A DNA stretch of 64,000 nucleotides from the NCBI RefSeq assembly GCF_040096285.1, contig NZ_JBBMEY010000002.1, positions 1 to 64,000 on the forward strand. Direction: 5' to 3'. This stretch comes from Ruminococcoides intestinihominis. GTDB lineage: Bacteria; Bacillota; Clostridia; Oscillospirales; Acutalibacteraceae. Position numbers and translations under genes: made by a program. A model generated the notes under the pieces. The model did no database searches and was not told the origin of the DNA. It was given only the letters and a program-made list of their open reading frames with translations. Every line of letters starts with the position of its first letter. Position 1 is the first letter of the stretch. Shown here piece by piece: positions 44,496 through 53,308 of this stretch.

Positions 44496-45272
44496 TTATC
44501 TTATTTCAATTCTCTCGATATCTTTTGTTACTGCTGTTTTGTCATCAATATCAAAGATAACACAATCCATTTTACAGTCACCATCTGCATAATCAAATCT
44601 TTCCGGTAGTTTATTTCTCAGTTTACTGATAATAATTTCCGGTTTAACACCAAGTACAGAATTAATAGGACCTGTCATACCTACATCAGTTATATAACCT
44701 GTGCCATTTGGTAAAATTTCTTCATCAGCAGTTTGTACATGAGTATGTGTGCCAAATACAGCTGTAACCTTACCGTCTAGGTAATAGCCCATTGCTCTCT
44801 TTTCACCTGTTGCCTCAGCATGAAAATCAACAATCTTGATTTTGCAATCATCTAATTCTTCCAGAACTTTATCCATTGTTCTAAATGGACAATCAAGAAT
44901 ATTATCCATAAATGAATTACCCATAACATTAGCTACACCAACAGTAAATCTACCCATATCATATTTACAGTAACCTACTCCCGGAGTTGTACTGTTTGGA
45001 AAATTTGCAGGTCTGATGATATATGGCTTTTCATCAAGATAAGAATAAAATTCTTTTCTTCTAAATGTATGGTTACCAAGTGTAATAATATCTGCACCAC
45101 TTGTAAAAATATGGTCAGCAGAAGTAGGTGTAATACCATTACCGTCACTTGCATTTTCACCATTACATATAGTTAAATCTATTGACTTAATTTTCTTTAA
45201 AGAAGGAAGTTTCTTCCTTAGAAACTCACAACCGTTTTTTCCAACAACATCGCCAATACATAAAATTCTCAT
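44496..45272 (-). CDS. ymdB: YmdB family metallophosphoesterase
   Basis: 258 aa. TIGR00282-type phosphodiesterase; Bacillus YmdB hydrolyses cyclic nucleotides and affects biofilm and stress fates. Motifs: CIGDVVGKNG, NGENASDGNGI, TLGNHTFRR, VDFHAEATGEK and FGTHTHVQTAD, with DVGMTGP near the end. The start is ATG 45272 by homology; only a weak ribosome site (AAAGTGTG) is seen. In many Firmicutes ymdB is between rny and spoVS; here spoVS is the next gene downstream. Confidence 0.93.
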   Translation of the reverse strand: MRILCIGDVVGKNGCEFLRKKLPSLKKIKSIDLTICNGENASDGNGITPTSADHIFTSGADIITLGNHTFRRKEFYSYLDEKPYIIRPANFPNSTTPGVGYCKYDMGRFTVGVANVMGNSFMDNILDCPFRTMDKVLEELDDCKIKIVDFHAEATGEKRAMGYYLDGKVTAVFGTHTHVQTADEEILPNGTGYITDVGMTGPINSVLGVKPEIIISKLRNKLPERFDYADGDCKMDCVIFDIDDKTAVTKDIERIEIR

Positions 45273-45369
45273 ATATACACACTTTCTATATTTATATAGG
45301 TGAATTATTTTCAACCTTAAATTTATAAAGATATTATAACACACTTCATTTGCATAAAAAAGTAGTATT

Positions 45370-46563
45370 TTAATTTCCCACAATTATTGGTGACTGTACA
45401 CATAAATTCTCTGTAACTTGATAATCACAATCTATATAGTAATAATCTTTATCTTGACGGTAGGTGTATTTACATTTTTCAATATTTTTGTTGTGGAAAT
45501 AAAATTTTTCTTCTAACTTTGCAAGTTTGTTCAGTTGCTTTTTATATTCTTTTACAGAAATATTCTTCTTTTCTAACTTATAAATATATTCTTCTGTTAA
45601 TGAAAAAGGCAAAACAATATCATTTGTATAACCGTAATAAGTTTTTTTAGTAGATTTATAGGTATGGTACTTTATATGATTAAAGTCTATAGGAAATGAA
45701 AACCATAGTAAATTACATCTTTTTCTCTTCATCATTTCATCAGTTTCACAGAGAAATTCACTTTTCTTTTTTATCTTATATGTTCTTTCATAATGAGTTC
45801 TACCAATAATTTCACCTACTGAATGTACAAGTGTAGTTGTGGTTTCTGTATTTTCTTCACTTTCACCATTTACAACTACACCGCTAACCAGCATTTGTCC
45901 CTTTACTACTGCTGAACCTACTTTAACCATTGGTGTACCTTTTAGAACACTTGACTTTACTACTACTGCATCTCTCCTGCATTTTAAGTTTGATGGCTGA
46001 TTATTTTTTAAAACTTTATTTGGTACTTTATATTTTTCTTTCACTTCTACTTCAGCTTTACAGCCCGTTAGGTTAATTGAAATCCATCTTAATTCAGGCA
46101 GTTGCTTTACCACTTTTCTTTCAATGTCCTTTAAATTCAAATTTTCTTTATACACACCGTTACGAATTCCAACATCATTTAGAACATTTAAGATTTTAGT
46201 AGTTGGTACATTGTTGTTACCGTTTACAGTTGTTACCCAAATAAATTTACTTAAAGTAAAGGTTATTAAAAGAAATATTATTGCACCAATGAAAATACCT
46301 TTCCTTGCTTTATACTTCTTAATTATAAATGGTAAACCTACTTTCTTCTTTATCCTTGTTTTTATGCCTGTTTTATATAAAGATTTTTTTAGTCTTTTAT
46401 ACTCTCTGACATTAACAGAAAAAGAAATACCGTCTTTGCAAGGAACAATATTCCAATATGTATAACCTTGACGGTTAAGAATGTTAATTAATCTTTCTGT
46501 AAATTTTCCTCTGGCAATATAAGTAACATAGCCACGAACATAACGAATTAACTTTACCAGCAT
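45370..46563 (-). CDS. yqfD: Sporulation protein YqfD
   Basis: 397 aa. A mother-cell sporulation protein with one transmembrane helix (about 88-112: GIFIGAIIFLLITFTLSKFIW). It has a FtsQ/POTRA-like extracellular region (VTTVNGNNNVPTTKILNVLNDVGI, ELRWISINLTGCKAEVEVKEK) and a beta-rich C-terminal part. It follows yqfC by 8 nt with AGGTGAG before the ATG. In Bacillus the yqfCD pair is sigma-E controlled. Confidence 0.9.
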   Translation of the reverse strand: MLVKLIRYVRGYVTYIARGKFTERLINILNRQGYTYWNIVPCKDGISFSVNVREYKRLKKSLYKTGIKTRIKKKVGLPFIIKKYKARKGIFIGAIIFLLITFTLSKFIWVTTVNGNNNVPTTKILNVLNDVGIRNGVYKENLNLKDIERKVVKQLPELRWISINLTGCKAEVEVKEKYKVPNKVLKNNQPSNLKCRRDAVVVKSSVLKGTPMVKVGSAVVKGQMLVSGVVVNGESEENTETTTTLVHSVGEIIGRTHYERTYKIKKKSEFLCETDEMMKRKRCNLLWFSFPIDFNHIKYHTYKSTKKTYYGYTNDIVLPFSLTEEYIYKLEKKNISVKEYKKQLNKLAKLEEKFYFHNKNIEKCKYTYRQDKDYYYIDCDYQVTENLCVQSPIIVGN

Positions 46564-46571
46564 TTACTCAC

Positions 46572-46823
46572 CTACAATATAAATTCTATTTTTAGCACAG
46601 TACCTTCTATTACTAAAGCTGAAGAAGAAAGATATTTTAACTTTAGACTTCTTCCGTTAACTGATATAACCATTGACTTTGTATTTACCTTAATATTTTC
46701 ACTTTCATATTTTAAAACACCTGTACAACCCTCAATTGTGATTTCTCTATTACCTGTCATTTCTATTAACGGTATGTTTGAAGTTAAATCTGTTGGGAAA
46801 AATCTTTCAAAATCTTTCTTCAT
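46572..46823 (-). CDS. yqfC: Sporulation protein YqfC
   Basis: 83 aa. A YabP/YqfC-family spore protein: NIPLIEMTGNREITIEGCTGVLKYE followed by IKVNTKSMVISVNGRSLKLKYLSSSALVIEG. The start is set at ATG 46823, 7-8 nt after GAGGTG; upstream in-frame ATGs overlap the divergent ylbJ gene and lack ribosome sites. First gene of a yqfC-yqfD operon. Confidence 0.88.
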   Translation of the reverse strand: MKKDFERFFPTDLTSNIPLIEMTGNREITIEGCTGVLKYESENIKVNTKSMVISVNGRSLKLKYLSSSALVIEGTVLKIEFIL

Positions 46824-46847
46824 CAAGTCACCTCTTTCACTTATTTT

Positions 46848-46893
46848 TACGAAAGTAAAGTTATATTTATGACTAATTGCATATATATTAAAA
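46848..46893. promoter_or_regulatory. Divergent sigma-E-like promoter region (yqfC / ylbJ)
   Basis: On the minus strand, CATAAATAT (46863-46871) with an upstream ATATAT block resembles a sigma-E -10/-35 pair for yqfC. On the plus strand, CATATATATT (46880-46889), preceded by TATATT, faces ylbJ. Both genes are sigma-E controlled in Bacillus. The match is by eye and only moderate. Confidence 0.35.
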
Positions 46894-47970
46894 GTGAAGA
46901 CTTTTATTAATTTTAAGAAAAACTTAATATTTCTGTTTTCTTTAGGCACAATAATCATTCTCCTAACATTTACTAGTACATATAAAGAAAGTGTTATTGA
47001 AGGTATTGATGTATGTTGTAATGTACTTTTGCCTTCTTTATTTCCATTTTTCTTTCTTAGTTCATTTGTTATATACACAAATTGCTTTCAGCCTATTGCA
47101 AAGCATTTAGGTTTTGTCAGTAAAATTTTCGGTGTATCTAAAAATGGACTTATAGCTATTCTTTTATGTTTAGTAGGTGGTTTTCCTGTGGGTGGAAAAG
47201 CTATTGCTACTTTATACTCTGAAAACAAAATTACTGAAAGTGAGGCTAAAATTTTAAGCTATTGCTTAGTTGGTGCAGGTCCCGGTTTTTTAGTTACATT
47301 TGTTGGAGAAAATTTGTTTTGCAACAAAACACTTGGTATTTATCTGTTATTTGCAAATTATCTTAGTGTTCTTTTAATTACATTTTTAAACTGCAAAATA
47401 CTGAATAAACGGTCTAAAAAGCCCTATATATATAATAGTATAGAGAAAAGCAGTGATTATAGCCTTGGAGAAAGCATTGTAAATGCTACAGAAAGCAGTA
47501 TTAAGTCATCACTTTCAATGTGTGGTTTCGTGATAATTTTTATTGTTTCAAACAATTTACTTAAACTTTTGCCTATACATACCGAACTGATTTCTATTAT
47601 TTTAGAAATAACAAGTGGTGTTATTAATTGCAATCATATTTTATCAATAGAAGGTGTTGCCTTTTTCATTGGATTTGGTGGAATATGTGTTCACTTTCAG
47701 ATTTTTGGAATTATAAAAGATATTCATATTAACAAAGTGTTTTTCTTTTTAATGAGAGTTTTACAAGGTTTAATTTCTTATGTAGTAATGTTTATTCTCT
47801 TAAAAGTTTTTCCTATATCGGCAGAAACCTTTGAAAGTATAAACAAAGAAACTACTGTAACGGTTTCTTCTACTATATGGGGAAGTTTTGCCCTTATATT
47901 TCTTTCATTAATATTCTTAGTGTCAATAAATCATAAAAACAATCAGGAGGTTAATTTATGTGCGGAATAG
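46894..47970 (+). CDS. ylbJ: Sporulation integral membrane protein YlbJ
   Basis: 358 aa with 8-10 membrane helices of the nucleoside-recognition/gate type. Conserved parts: LLPSLFPFFFLSSFVI, CLVGGFPVGGKAIATLY, LVGAGPGFLVTFVG and a SLSMCGFVIIFI repeat. Involved in spore cortex formation in Bacillus. The frame opens at GTG 46894 with no ribosome site upstream; the true start may be this GTG on a very short leader or a codon slightly downstream. Its 3' end overlaps asnB by 13 nt. Confidence 0.85.
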   Translation: MKTFINFKKNLIFLFSLGTIIILLTFTSTYKESVIEGIDVCCNVLLPSLFPFFFLSSFVIYTNCFQPIAKHLGFVSKIFGVSKNGLIAILLCLVGGFPVGGKAIATLYSENKITESEAKILSYCLVGAGPGFLVTFVGENLFCNKTLGIYLLFANYLSVLLITFLNCKILNKRSKKPYIYNSIEKSSDYSLGESIVNATESSIKSSLSMCGFVIIFIVSNNLLKLLPIHTELISIILEITSGVINCNHILSIEGVAFFIGFGGICVHFQIFGIIKDIHINKVFFFLMRVLQGLISYVVMFILLKVFPISAETFESINKETTVTVSSTIWGSFALIFLSLIFLVSINHKNNQEVNLCAE

Positions 47971-49796
47971 CAGGATGGTTTGACAAAAACATTGACTTTA
48001 GTGAAAAGAAGGAGGTTATCGGCAAAGTATCACAATCATTAATACCTAGAGGACCTGATGAGAATGGTGCTTACATTACAAATGACATTGCCCTTATACA
48101 TAGGCGACTTGTAGTTATTGACAGAGAAAACGGAACTCAACCTATGACTGTACAACACAAAGACAGAAAATATACTATTGTATATAATGGTGAGTTATAT
48201 AATACTGAAGAAGTCAGAACTAAACTTATCGCAAAAGGCTTTAAGTTTAGAGGAAGAAGTGACACAGAGGTTGTACTAAAATCCTACATTCAATGGGGAA
48301 AGAAATGTGTTGAAAAGTTAAATGGTATTTTTGCCTTTGGTATTTATGAAATGAAAAGCAAGGAACTTTTCATTTGTAGAGACAGAATCGGTGTAAAACC
48401 TTTGTTCTATCATCAATACAAAGGTGGCTTAATTTTTGCTTCGGAAATAAAATCTATTCTTGCTACCGGTATGGTAAAACCTACTGTTGATGAACAAGGT
48501 TTAATGGAAGTTTTCTTTATGGGACCTGCAAGAACACCGGGAGTTGGTATATTTAAGGATATTAATGAACTGTGTCCCGGTGAAATGGCTCTATACAAAA
48601 ACGGAAAGCTACACAAAGAATTTTACTTTAAGCTAAAAGCAAAAGAACATACAGATGATTTACAAACTACTATTGAGAAAACAAGATACTTACTAACAGA
48701 CTCAATTAAAAGACAGTTAATTTCCGATATGCCGGTATGTTTCTTCTTATCGGGTGGACTTGACAGTTCAATAATTTCTAAAGTTGCATCAATGTACTAC
48801 AGAGAAAAGAACAGAGGCAGAATACACACCTTCTCTGTTGAGTATGAAGAAAATGATAAATACTTTAAGAAAAGTTTATTTCAACCTAACAGAGATGCTG
48901 ACTATATTAAAATGATGGTTAAGGATACTCATAGTGTTCATAATGAAGTTATCCTAAATCATCCTCAACTTGCTGATGCACTTTATGATGCTACTGTTGC
49001 AAGAGATTTACCGGGTATGGCTGATATTGATTCTTCCCTACTGCTGTTCTGTAAAAAGATAAAACAAGAATATACAGTTGCACTTTCAGGTGAATGTGCC
49101 GATGAACTTTTTGGTGGATACCCATGGTATCACAACAAAAATATTTTATTTGAACAATGTTTCCCTTGGTCAAAAGACCAAACTATAAGAAGAAAAATTC
49201 TAAAGTCCGGCTTATTAAAAGATGGTGAAGAATATGTGCACGAAAGATACTATCAAACCTGTAGAAGAACCGAAAAGCTAAGAAGTGACACAAAAGTATC
49301 TGCAAGAATGAGAGAAATGTTTATGTTGAACTTTTACTTCTTTATGCAATGCCTACTTGATAGAAAAGACAGAATGAGTATGTACTCAGGTCTTGAAGTT
49401 AGAGTTCCATTCTGTGATTATAGAATTGTTGAATATGCTTACAATATGCCTTGGGAAATGAAAGCCTACGATGGCAGAGAAAAAGGTATTGTAAGAAAAG
49501 CATTTGAGGACATATTACCTAATGAAATATGTTGGAGAAAGAAAAGTCCTTATCCTAAAACTCACAATCCTATATATATGGAAATTGTCAGTAAAAAGGT
49601 TCAAGAAATTTTACAAAACAAAACAAGTGCATTATCCACTTTACTTAACAGAGATGGCATCAAGGATATTATGGATAATCCTGATAAGATAGAAACACCA
49701 TGGTACGGTCAATTAATGAGAGCACCACAGATTATGGCTTATATTATTGAACTTGATGAATGGTTTAAAACATACAATGTTGAAATAGACATATAG
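47958..49796 (+). CDS. asnB: Asparagine synthase (glutamine-hydrolysing)
   Basis: 612 aa. The N-terminal glutaminase uses Cys2 exposed by Met removal (MCGIAGW), followed by RGPDENGAY and YNGELYN. The C-terminal synthetase has the pyrophosphatase loop SGGLDSSII and ALSGECADELFGGYPWY. It makes asparagine from aspartate, ATP and glutamine. AGGAGG lies in the end of ylbJ, which its start overlaps, so the two are coupled. Confidence 0.95.
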   Translation: MCGIAGWFDKNIDFSEKKEVIGKVSQSLIPRGPDENGAYITNDIALIHRRLVVIDRENGTQPMTVQHKDRKYTIVYNGELYNTEEVRTKLIAKGFKFRGRSDTEVVLKSYIQWGKKCVEKLNGIFAFGIYEMKSKELFICRDRIGVKPLFYHQYKGGLIFASEIKSILATGMVKPTVDEQGLMEVFFMGPARTPGVGIFKDINELCPGEMALYKNGKLHKEFYFKLKAKEHTDDLQTTIEKTRYLLTDSIKRQLISDMPVCFFLSGGLDSSIISKVASMYYREKNRGRIHTFSVEYEENDKYFKKSLFQPNRDADYIKMMVKDTHSVHNEVILNHPQLADALYDATVARDLPGMADIDSSLLLFCKKIKQEYTVALSGECADELFGGYPWYHNKNILFEQCFPWSKDQTIRRKILKSGLLKDGEEYVHERYYQTCRRTEKLRSDTKVSARMREMFMLNFYFFMQCLLDRKDRMSMYSGLEVRVPFCDYRIVEYAYNMPWEMKAYDGREKGIVRKAFEDILPNEICWRKKSPYPKTHNPIYMEIVSKKVQEILQNKTSALSTLLNRDGIKDIMDNPDKIETPWYGQLMRAPQIMAYIIELDEWFKTYNVEIDI

Positions 49797-49801
49797 AGAT
49801 G

Positions 49802-49832
49802 AAAGCAGAGTTTTTGTAACTCTGCTTTTTTA
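49802..49832 (+). terminator. Terminator of asnB
   Basis: An 11-bp perfect stem (49802-49812 with 49818-49828) followed by TTTTTTA. Confidence 0.87.
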
Positions 49833-49955
49833 TGATTTATTTTGCACTTTTGATTTTCATATTGGTTACAAATCAATCACAATTAATCACTATTCGTTGA
49901 AATATCAACTTTGATATGTTATAATATCGTGTACGGTAAGGAGATAATAGTAATC

Positions 49956-50852
49956 ATGAAAAAGATATTATTCATTTATAACCCTGTATCAGGTAAAGGT
50001 GCAATAAGGTCAAAGCTTTCTTATATTGTAGAAAATCTATCAACTATGGGTGTAGTAACAGTTATGCCTACTAAAGCAAAAGGCGATGCTACTATATTTG
50101 TAGTTGAAAATATGGATAATTTCGATACTATCATTTGTTCCGGTGGTGACGGTACACTTAATGAAGTTACTACAGGATATATGAAAGTAGAAAAGGAAAG
50201 AAGAAAACCTTGTGGTTATATTCCTGCTGGTACAGTTAACGACTTTGCAACTTCACTTGGCATTTCTAAAAATGTTAACAAATGTATTGACCAAATTTTG
50301 GATAGTAGTATCTTCCCTTATGATATTGGAGAATTCGGTGACAGATACTTTAACTATATTGCAGGTTTTGGTGCATTTACTGAGGTTGCTTACTCAACAT
50401 CACAAAGTGTTAAAAATATGCTAGGCAAAACAGCTTATATTCTTGAGGGTATTAAAAGTCTTACAAAAATTAAAAGTGCTAATGTAAAAATTATTACAGA
50501 AAATAAAACTGTTGAAGGTAATTATATTTTCGGTATGATTTGCAATACTTTTTCTGTAGGTGGATTACTTAAAATCGACAGAGATGATGTTTCTCTTGAT
50601 GACGGTAAATTTGAAGCTATCTTTGTAAAGAAACCTAAGAACCCTATTGAATTTCAAGAAACACTTAACGACACATTAAGTGGTAAGCTAAACAGTAAAC
50701 ACTTTGAATATTTTAGAAGTAGCAACTTTAAAATTATTAGTGAAGAACCACTTAACTGGACACTTGACGGTGAATTTGGTGGCAAAACCGATAATGTGGA
50801 AATTCATAATCATGAAAGAGCTATTGAATTTTTACGACCAAATAAAGGGTGA
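49956..50852 (+). CDS. Diacylglycerol/lipid kinase (DgkB/YegS type)
   Basis: 298 aa. DAGK catalytic domain with YNPVSGKGAIRSKL, the GGDGTLNEV nucleotide loop and PAGTVNDFATSL. A C-terminal beta domain ends WTLDGEFGG. It probably phosphorylates diacylglycerol to recycle it into phospholipid synthesis. The start is ATG 49956; AGGAGA is rather far upstream (about 11 nt). It overlaps the PAP2 gene by 4 nt. Confidence 0.85.
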   Translation: MKKILFIYNPVSGKGAIRSKLSYIVENLSTMGVVTVMPTKAKGDATIFVVENMDNFDTIICSGGDGTLNEVTTGYMKVEKERRKPCGYIPAGTVNDFATSLGISKNVNKCIDQILDSSIFPYDIGEFGDRYFNYIAGFGAFTEVAYSTSQSVKNMLGKTAYILEGIKSLTKIKSANVKIITENKTVEGNYIFGMICNTFSVGGLLKIDRDDVSLDDGKFEAIFVKKPKNPIEFQETLNDTLSGKLNSKHFEYFRSSNFKIISEEPLNWTLDGEFGGKTDNVEIHNHERAIEFLRPNKG

Positions 50853-51352
50853 TTAAAATCAAAAGAGAACAATTTTTAAAATGTATTAACACAATAAAAA
50901 ACAATAATGCTCTGTACAAAGTAGTAAAATTCATTTACAAGTTTGTACCGTTTTCAATTTTTCTAGGCTATCCTATTCTATTATGCTACCTTTTATTTAC
51001 TAAAGATATAAGGATTATCAAGGTTATTGTAATTCCTCTGGTTACATTTATTGGTGTAACTATAATGAGATTATTAATTAACAGAACAAGACCATATGAA
51101 AAATATAACTACACACCTGTGTTTCCAAAAGACACCAAAGGAAAAAGTTTTCCTTCTCGTCATGCAGCAAGTGCTTTTATACTTTCATATGCTTTTCTGT
51201 ACATTAATCCGGTACTTGGAATTATCTCACTGAGTATATCTTTAGTAATGGCATCATTAAGACCACTTTGTGGTGTACACTATATTAGTGATGTTGTTGC
51301 AGGTATATTGATTAGTTCTGTTATCGGAATATTGTTTTTCTTTATATTCTGA
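50849..51352 (+). CDS. PAP2-family membrane lipid phosphatase
   Basis: 167 aa with four or five membrane helices. Phosphatase motifs: NRTRPYEK, PSRHAASAF (PSGH variant) and LRPLCGVHYISDVVAG. It could dephosphorylate phosphatidate or undecaprenyl pyrophosphate. The GTG start overlaps the lipid-kinase stop (GTGA), so the pair is coupled, with one adding and one removing phosphate from lipids. Confidence 0.85.
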   Translation: MIKIKREQFLKCINTIKNNNALYKVVKFIYKFVPFSIFLGYPILLCYLLFTKDIRIIKVIVIPLVTFIGVTIMRLLINRTRPYEKYNYTPVFPKDTKGKSFPSRHAASAFILSYAFLYINPVLGIISLSISLVMASLRPLCGVHYISDVVAGILISSVIGILFFFIF

Positions 51353-51377
51353 TTTATGAAATTAGAAAAATTAAACT

Positions 51378-51409
51378 AAGGGCGATGAATTTTTCATCGC
51401 CTTTCTTTA
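51378..51409 (+). terminator. Terminator of the lipid-kinase/PAP2 operon
   Basis: An 11-bp stem with one wobble (51378-51388 with 51394-51404), followed by T-rich sequence. Confidence 0.82.
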
Positions 51410-51419
51410 TTATTAAATG

Positions 51420-51577
51420 TAAATTGTGCATAATACTTTTGTGCAAAATTTACATAAACAAGACTAAAAAATTCTATAAAAAATCAAAAATATGACGCTT
51501 TTTGATTGAAATAATGCGTTTATTTGAAGTAATTTGAAAGAAAATGAAAAATATATCAAGAAAATGCATAATTTCTA
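51420..51577. other. Upstream region of the fructose operon
   Basis: No gene is seen. It holds a 9-bp AT-rich hairpin (51482-51490 with 51499-51507) and several direct TTTGA/TTGAAA repeats between 51500 and 51550, which could bind the DeoR-type regulator encoded downstream. Confidence 0.3.
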
Positions 51578-51605
51578 TTGACAAGCTAATATTTTTATGT
51601 ATAAT
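51578..51605 (+). promoter_or_regulatory. Promoter of the fructose PTS operon
   Basis: TTGACA (51578-51583) and TATAAT (51600-51605) with 16-nt spacing, just before the regulator gene. Confidence 0.8.
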
Positions 51606-51627
51606 TTAAACCATAGAAGGTGATTGA

Positions 51628-52386
51628 ATGTTGACACAAGAAAGATTTAACACAATTCTAAATTTACTAGAAAAAAAAGGAGCTGTTACAGTTCAAGAAT
51701 TATCAGAAGTTTTAGGTACTTCTGAATCAACAGTCAGACGAGATTTAAACACACTTAATGAACAAGGAAAACTTGAAAAGGTTCATGGTGGTGCCACATT
51801 AAAGAAATCTGACGATGGATTTGTAAACACCGAGGATGACTTTGTTACAAAGTCACATCTTCATTCTCAGGAAAAAGAGAACATAGCTAAGTACGCAGCA
51901 TCCCTTATAAAAGATGATGATTTTGTTTACCTTGATGCCGGTACTACAACAGAAAAACTAATTAAGTATTTGCCTGAAAATATCAAAGCAACATTTGTTA
52001 CTAACGGTATTGTTCATGCAAAAAGCTTAGTTAGAAAAGGACTTAGAGCATTTGTTATTGGTGGAGAATTAAAACTGATTACAGAAGCTATCATTGGCGT
52101 TACTGCTATTGAAGAACTTAACCGATATAACTTCTCAAAATGTTTCCTTGGTACTAACGGTATCTCTAAGGCAAACGGTTTTACTACACCTGACATTGAT
52201 GAAGCAATGATAAAAAACAAAGCTCACGAAAAAAGCTATGTTACTTATATTCTTGCAGACCATAGTAAATTTAACAGAGTGTTTTCTGTTTCTTTTGGAG
52301 AGATGTCAAATTCTTGCATCATTACAGACAAACTTACAGATAATAGCTACAAAGACTTAGCTGTAATTAAGGAGGTAGATGGATGA
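51628..52386 (+). CDS. fruR: DeoR family regulator of the fructose operon (FruR)
   Basis: 252 aa. The N-terminal DeoR HTH has RFNTILNLLEKKGAVTVQELSEVLGTSESTVRRDLNTL and VHGGA. The C-terminal sugar-phosphate sensor domain has LDAGTTTEKLIKYL, TNGIVHA, GGELK, FLGTNGIS and ADHSKF. AGGTG precedes the ATG. It heads the fruR-fruK-fruA operon and most likely responds to fructose-1-phosphate. Confidence 0.92.
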   Translation: MLTQERFNTILNLLEKKGAVTVQELSEVLGTSESTVRRDLNTLNEQGKLEKVHGGATLKKSDDGFVNTEDDFVTKSHLHSQEKENIAKYAASLIKDDDFVYLDAGTTTEKLIKYLPENIKATFVTNGIVHAKSLVRKGLRAFVIGGELKLITEAIIGVTAIEELNRYNFSKCFLGTNGISKANGFTTPDIDEAMIKNKAHEKSYVTYILADHSKFNRVFSVSFGEMSNSCIITDKLTDNSYKDLAVIKEVDG

Positions 52387-53285
52387 TTTACACAGTTACC
52401 TTTAACCCTGCAATTGACTATGTTGTTGAGTTAGTTAGTTTTAACATTGGAGAAATTAACCGTACTACAAGAGAATATATGAACCTTGGTGGTAAGGGTG
52501 TTAATGTTTCCAGAGTTCTAACAAACCTAGAAGTTCCAAATGTTGCTCTTGGTTTTGTTGCCGGTTTTACCGGTGATGCACTTAGAAACGGACTAGAAAG
52601 AATGGGTGTTAAAACCGACTTCATCAGCCTTAAAGAGGGTAACACAAGAATCAATGTAAACATTAAAGGTGTTGAAGAAACCGATATTAATGCCAGAGGA
52701 CCGGAAATTCCAAACTCTGCAATTGATGAACTATTTAAAAAGCTTGATAATCTCCAGTCAGGCGACACACTTGTACTTGCCGGTTCAATCCCAACCTCTC
52801 TCCCAAATGATATGTATGAGAGAATTATGGAAAGACTATATGGCAAGGGCATAAGATTTGTTGTTGATGCTACTCGTGATTTACTTGTTAAGTCACTAAA
52901 GTATGAACCATTTCTAATCAAGCCAAATAATCACGAACTTGGTGAAATCTTTGGACTTGAACTTACAACAGACAATGAAATTATCTACTATGCCAGAGAG
53001 TTAAAGAAACAAGGTGCAAAGAATGTACTTATTTCTATGGCAGGTGACGGTGCTATTCTTGTTGATGAAAATGATGTGGCACACAAGATTGGTACACCAA
53101 AAGGTAAGGTCAAGAACTCTGTTGGTGCCGGTGACTCAATGGTTGCCGGATTCTGTGCCGGATACCTAGAAAAAGGTGACTACAAATATGCTTTAAGAAT
53201 GGGTACTGCTGCCGGTAGTGCTTCAGCCTTTTCAGAAAGTCTGGCTACAAAACAGGAAGTAATAGATTTACTCAATAAAATCTAA
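52383..53285 (+). CDS. fruK: 1-phosphofructokinase
   Basis: 300 aa, PfkB family. It phosphorylates fructose-1-phosphate to fructose-1,6-bisphosphate. Motifs: MIYTVTFNPAIDYVVEL, the substrate loop GGKGVNVSRVL, LAGSIP and the ATP/catalytic GAGDSMVAGFCAGY with the catalytic Asp. It overlaps fruR by 4 nt (ATGA) with GGAGG upstream. Confidence 0.95.
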   Translation: MIYTVTFNPAIDYVVELVSFNIGEINRTTREYMNLGGKGVNVSRVLTNLEVPNVALGFVAGFTGDALRNGLERMGVKTDFISLKEGNTRINVNIKGVEETDINARGPEIPNSAIDELFKKLDNLQSGDTLVLAGSIPTSLPNDMYERIMERLYGKGIRFVVDATRDLLVKSLKYEPFLIKPNNHELGEIFGLELTTDNEIIYYARELKKQGAKNVLISMAGDGAILVDENDVAHKIGTPKGKVKNSVGAGDSMVAGFCAGYLEKGDYKYALRMGTAAGSASAFSESLATKQEVIDLLNKI

Positions 53286-53308
53286 ATTTATAAACAGGAG
53301 GTAAAATT

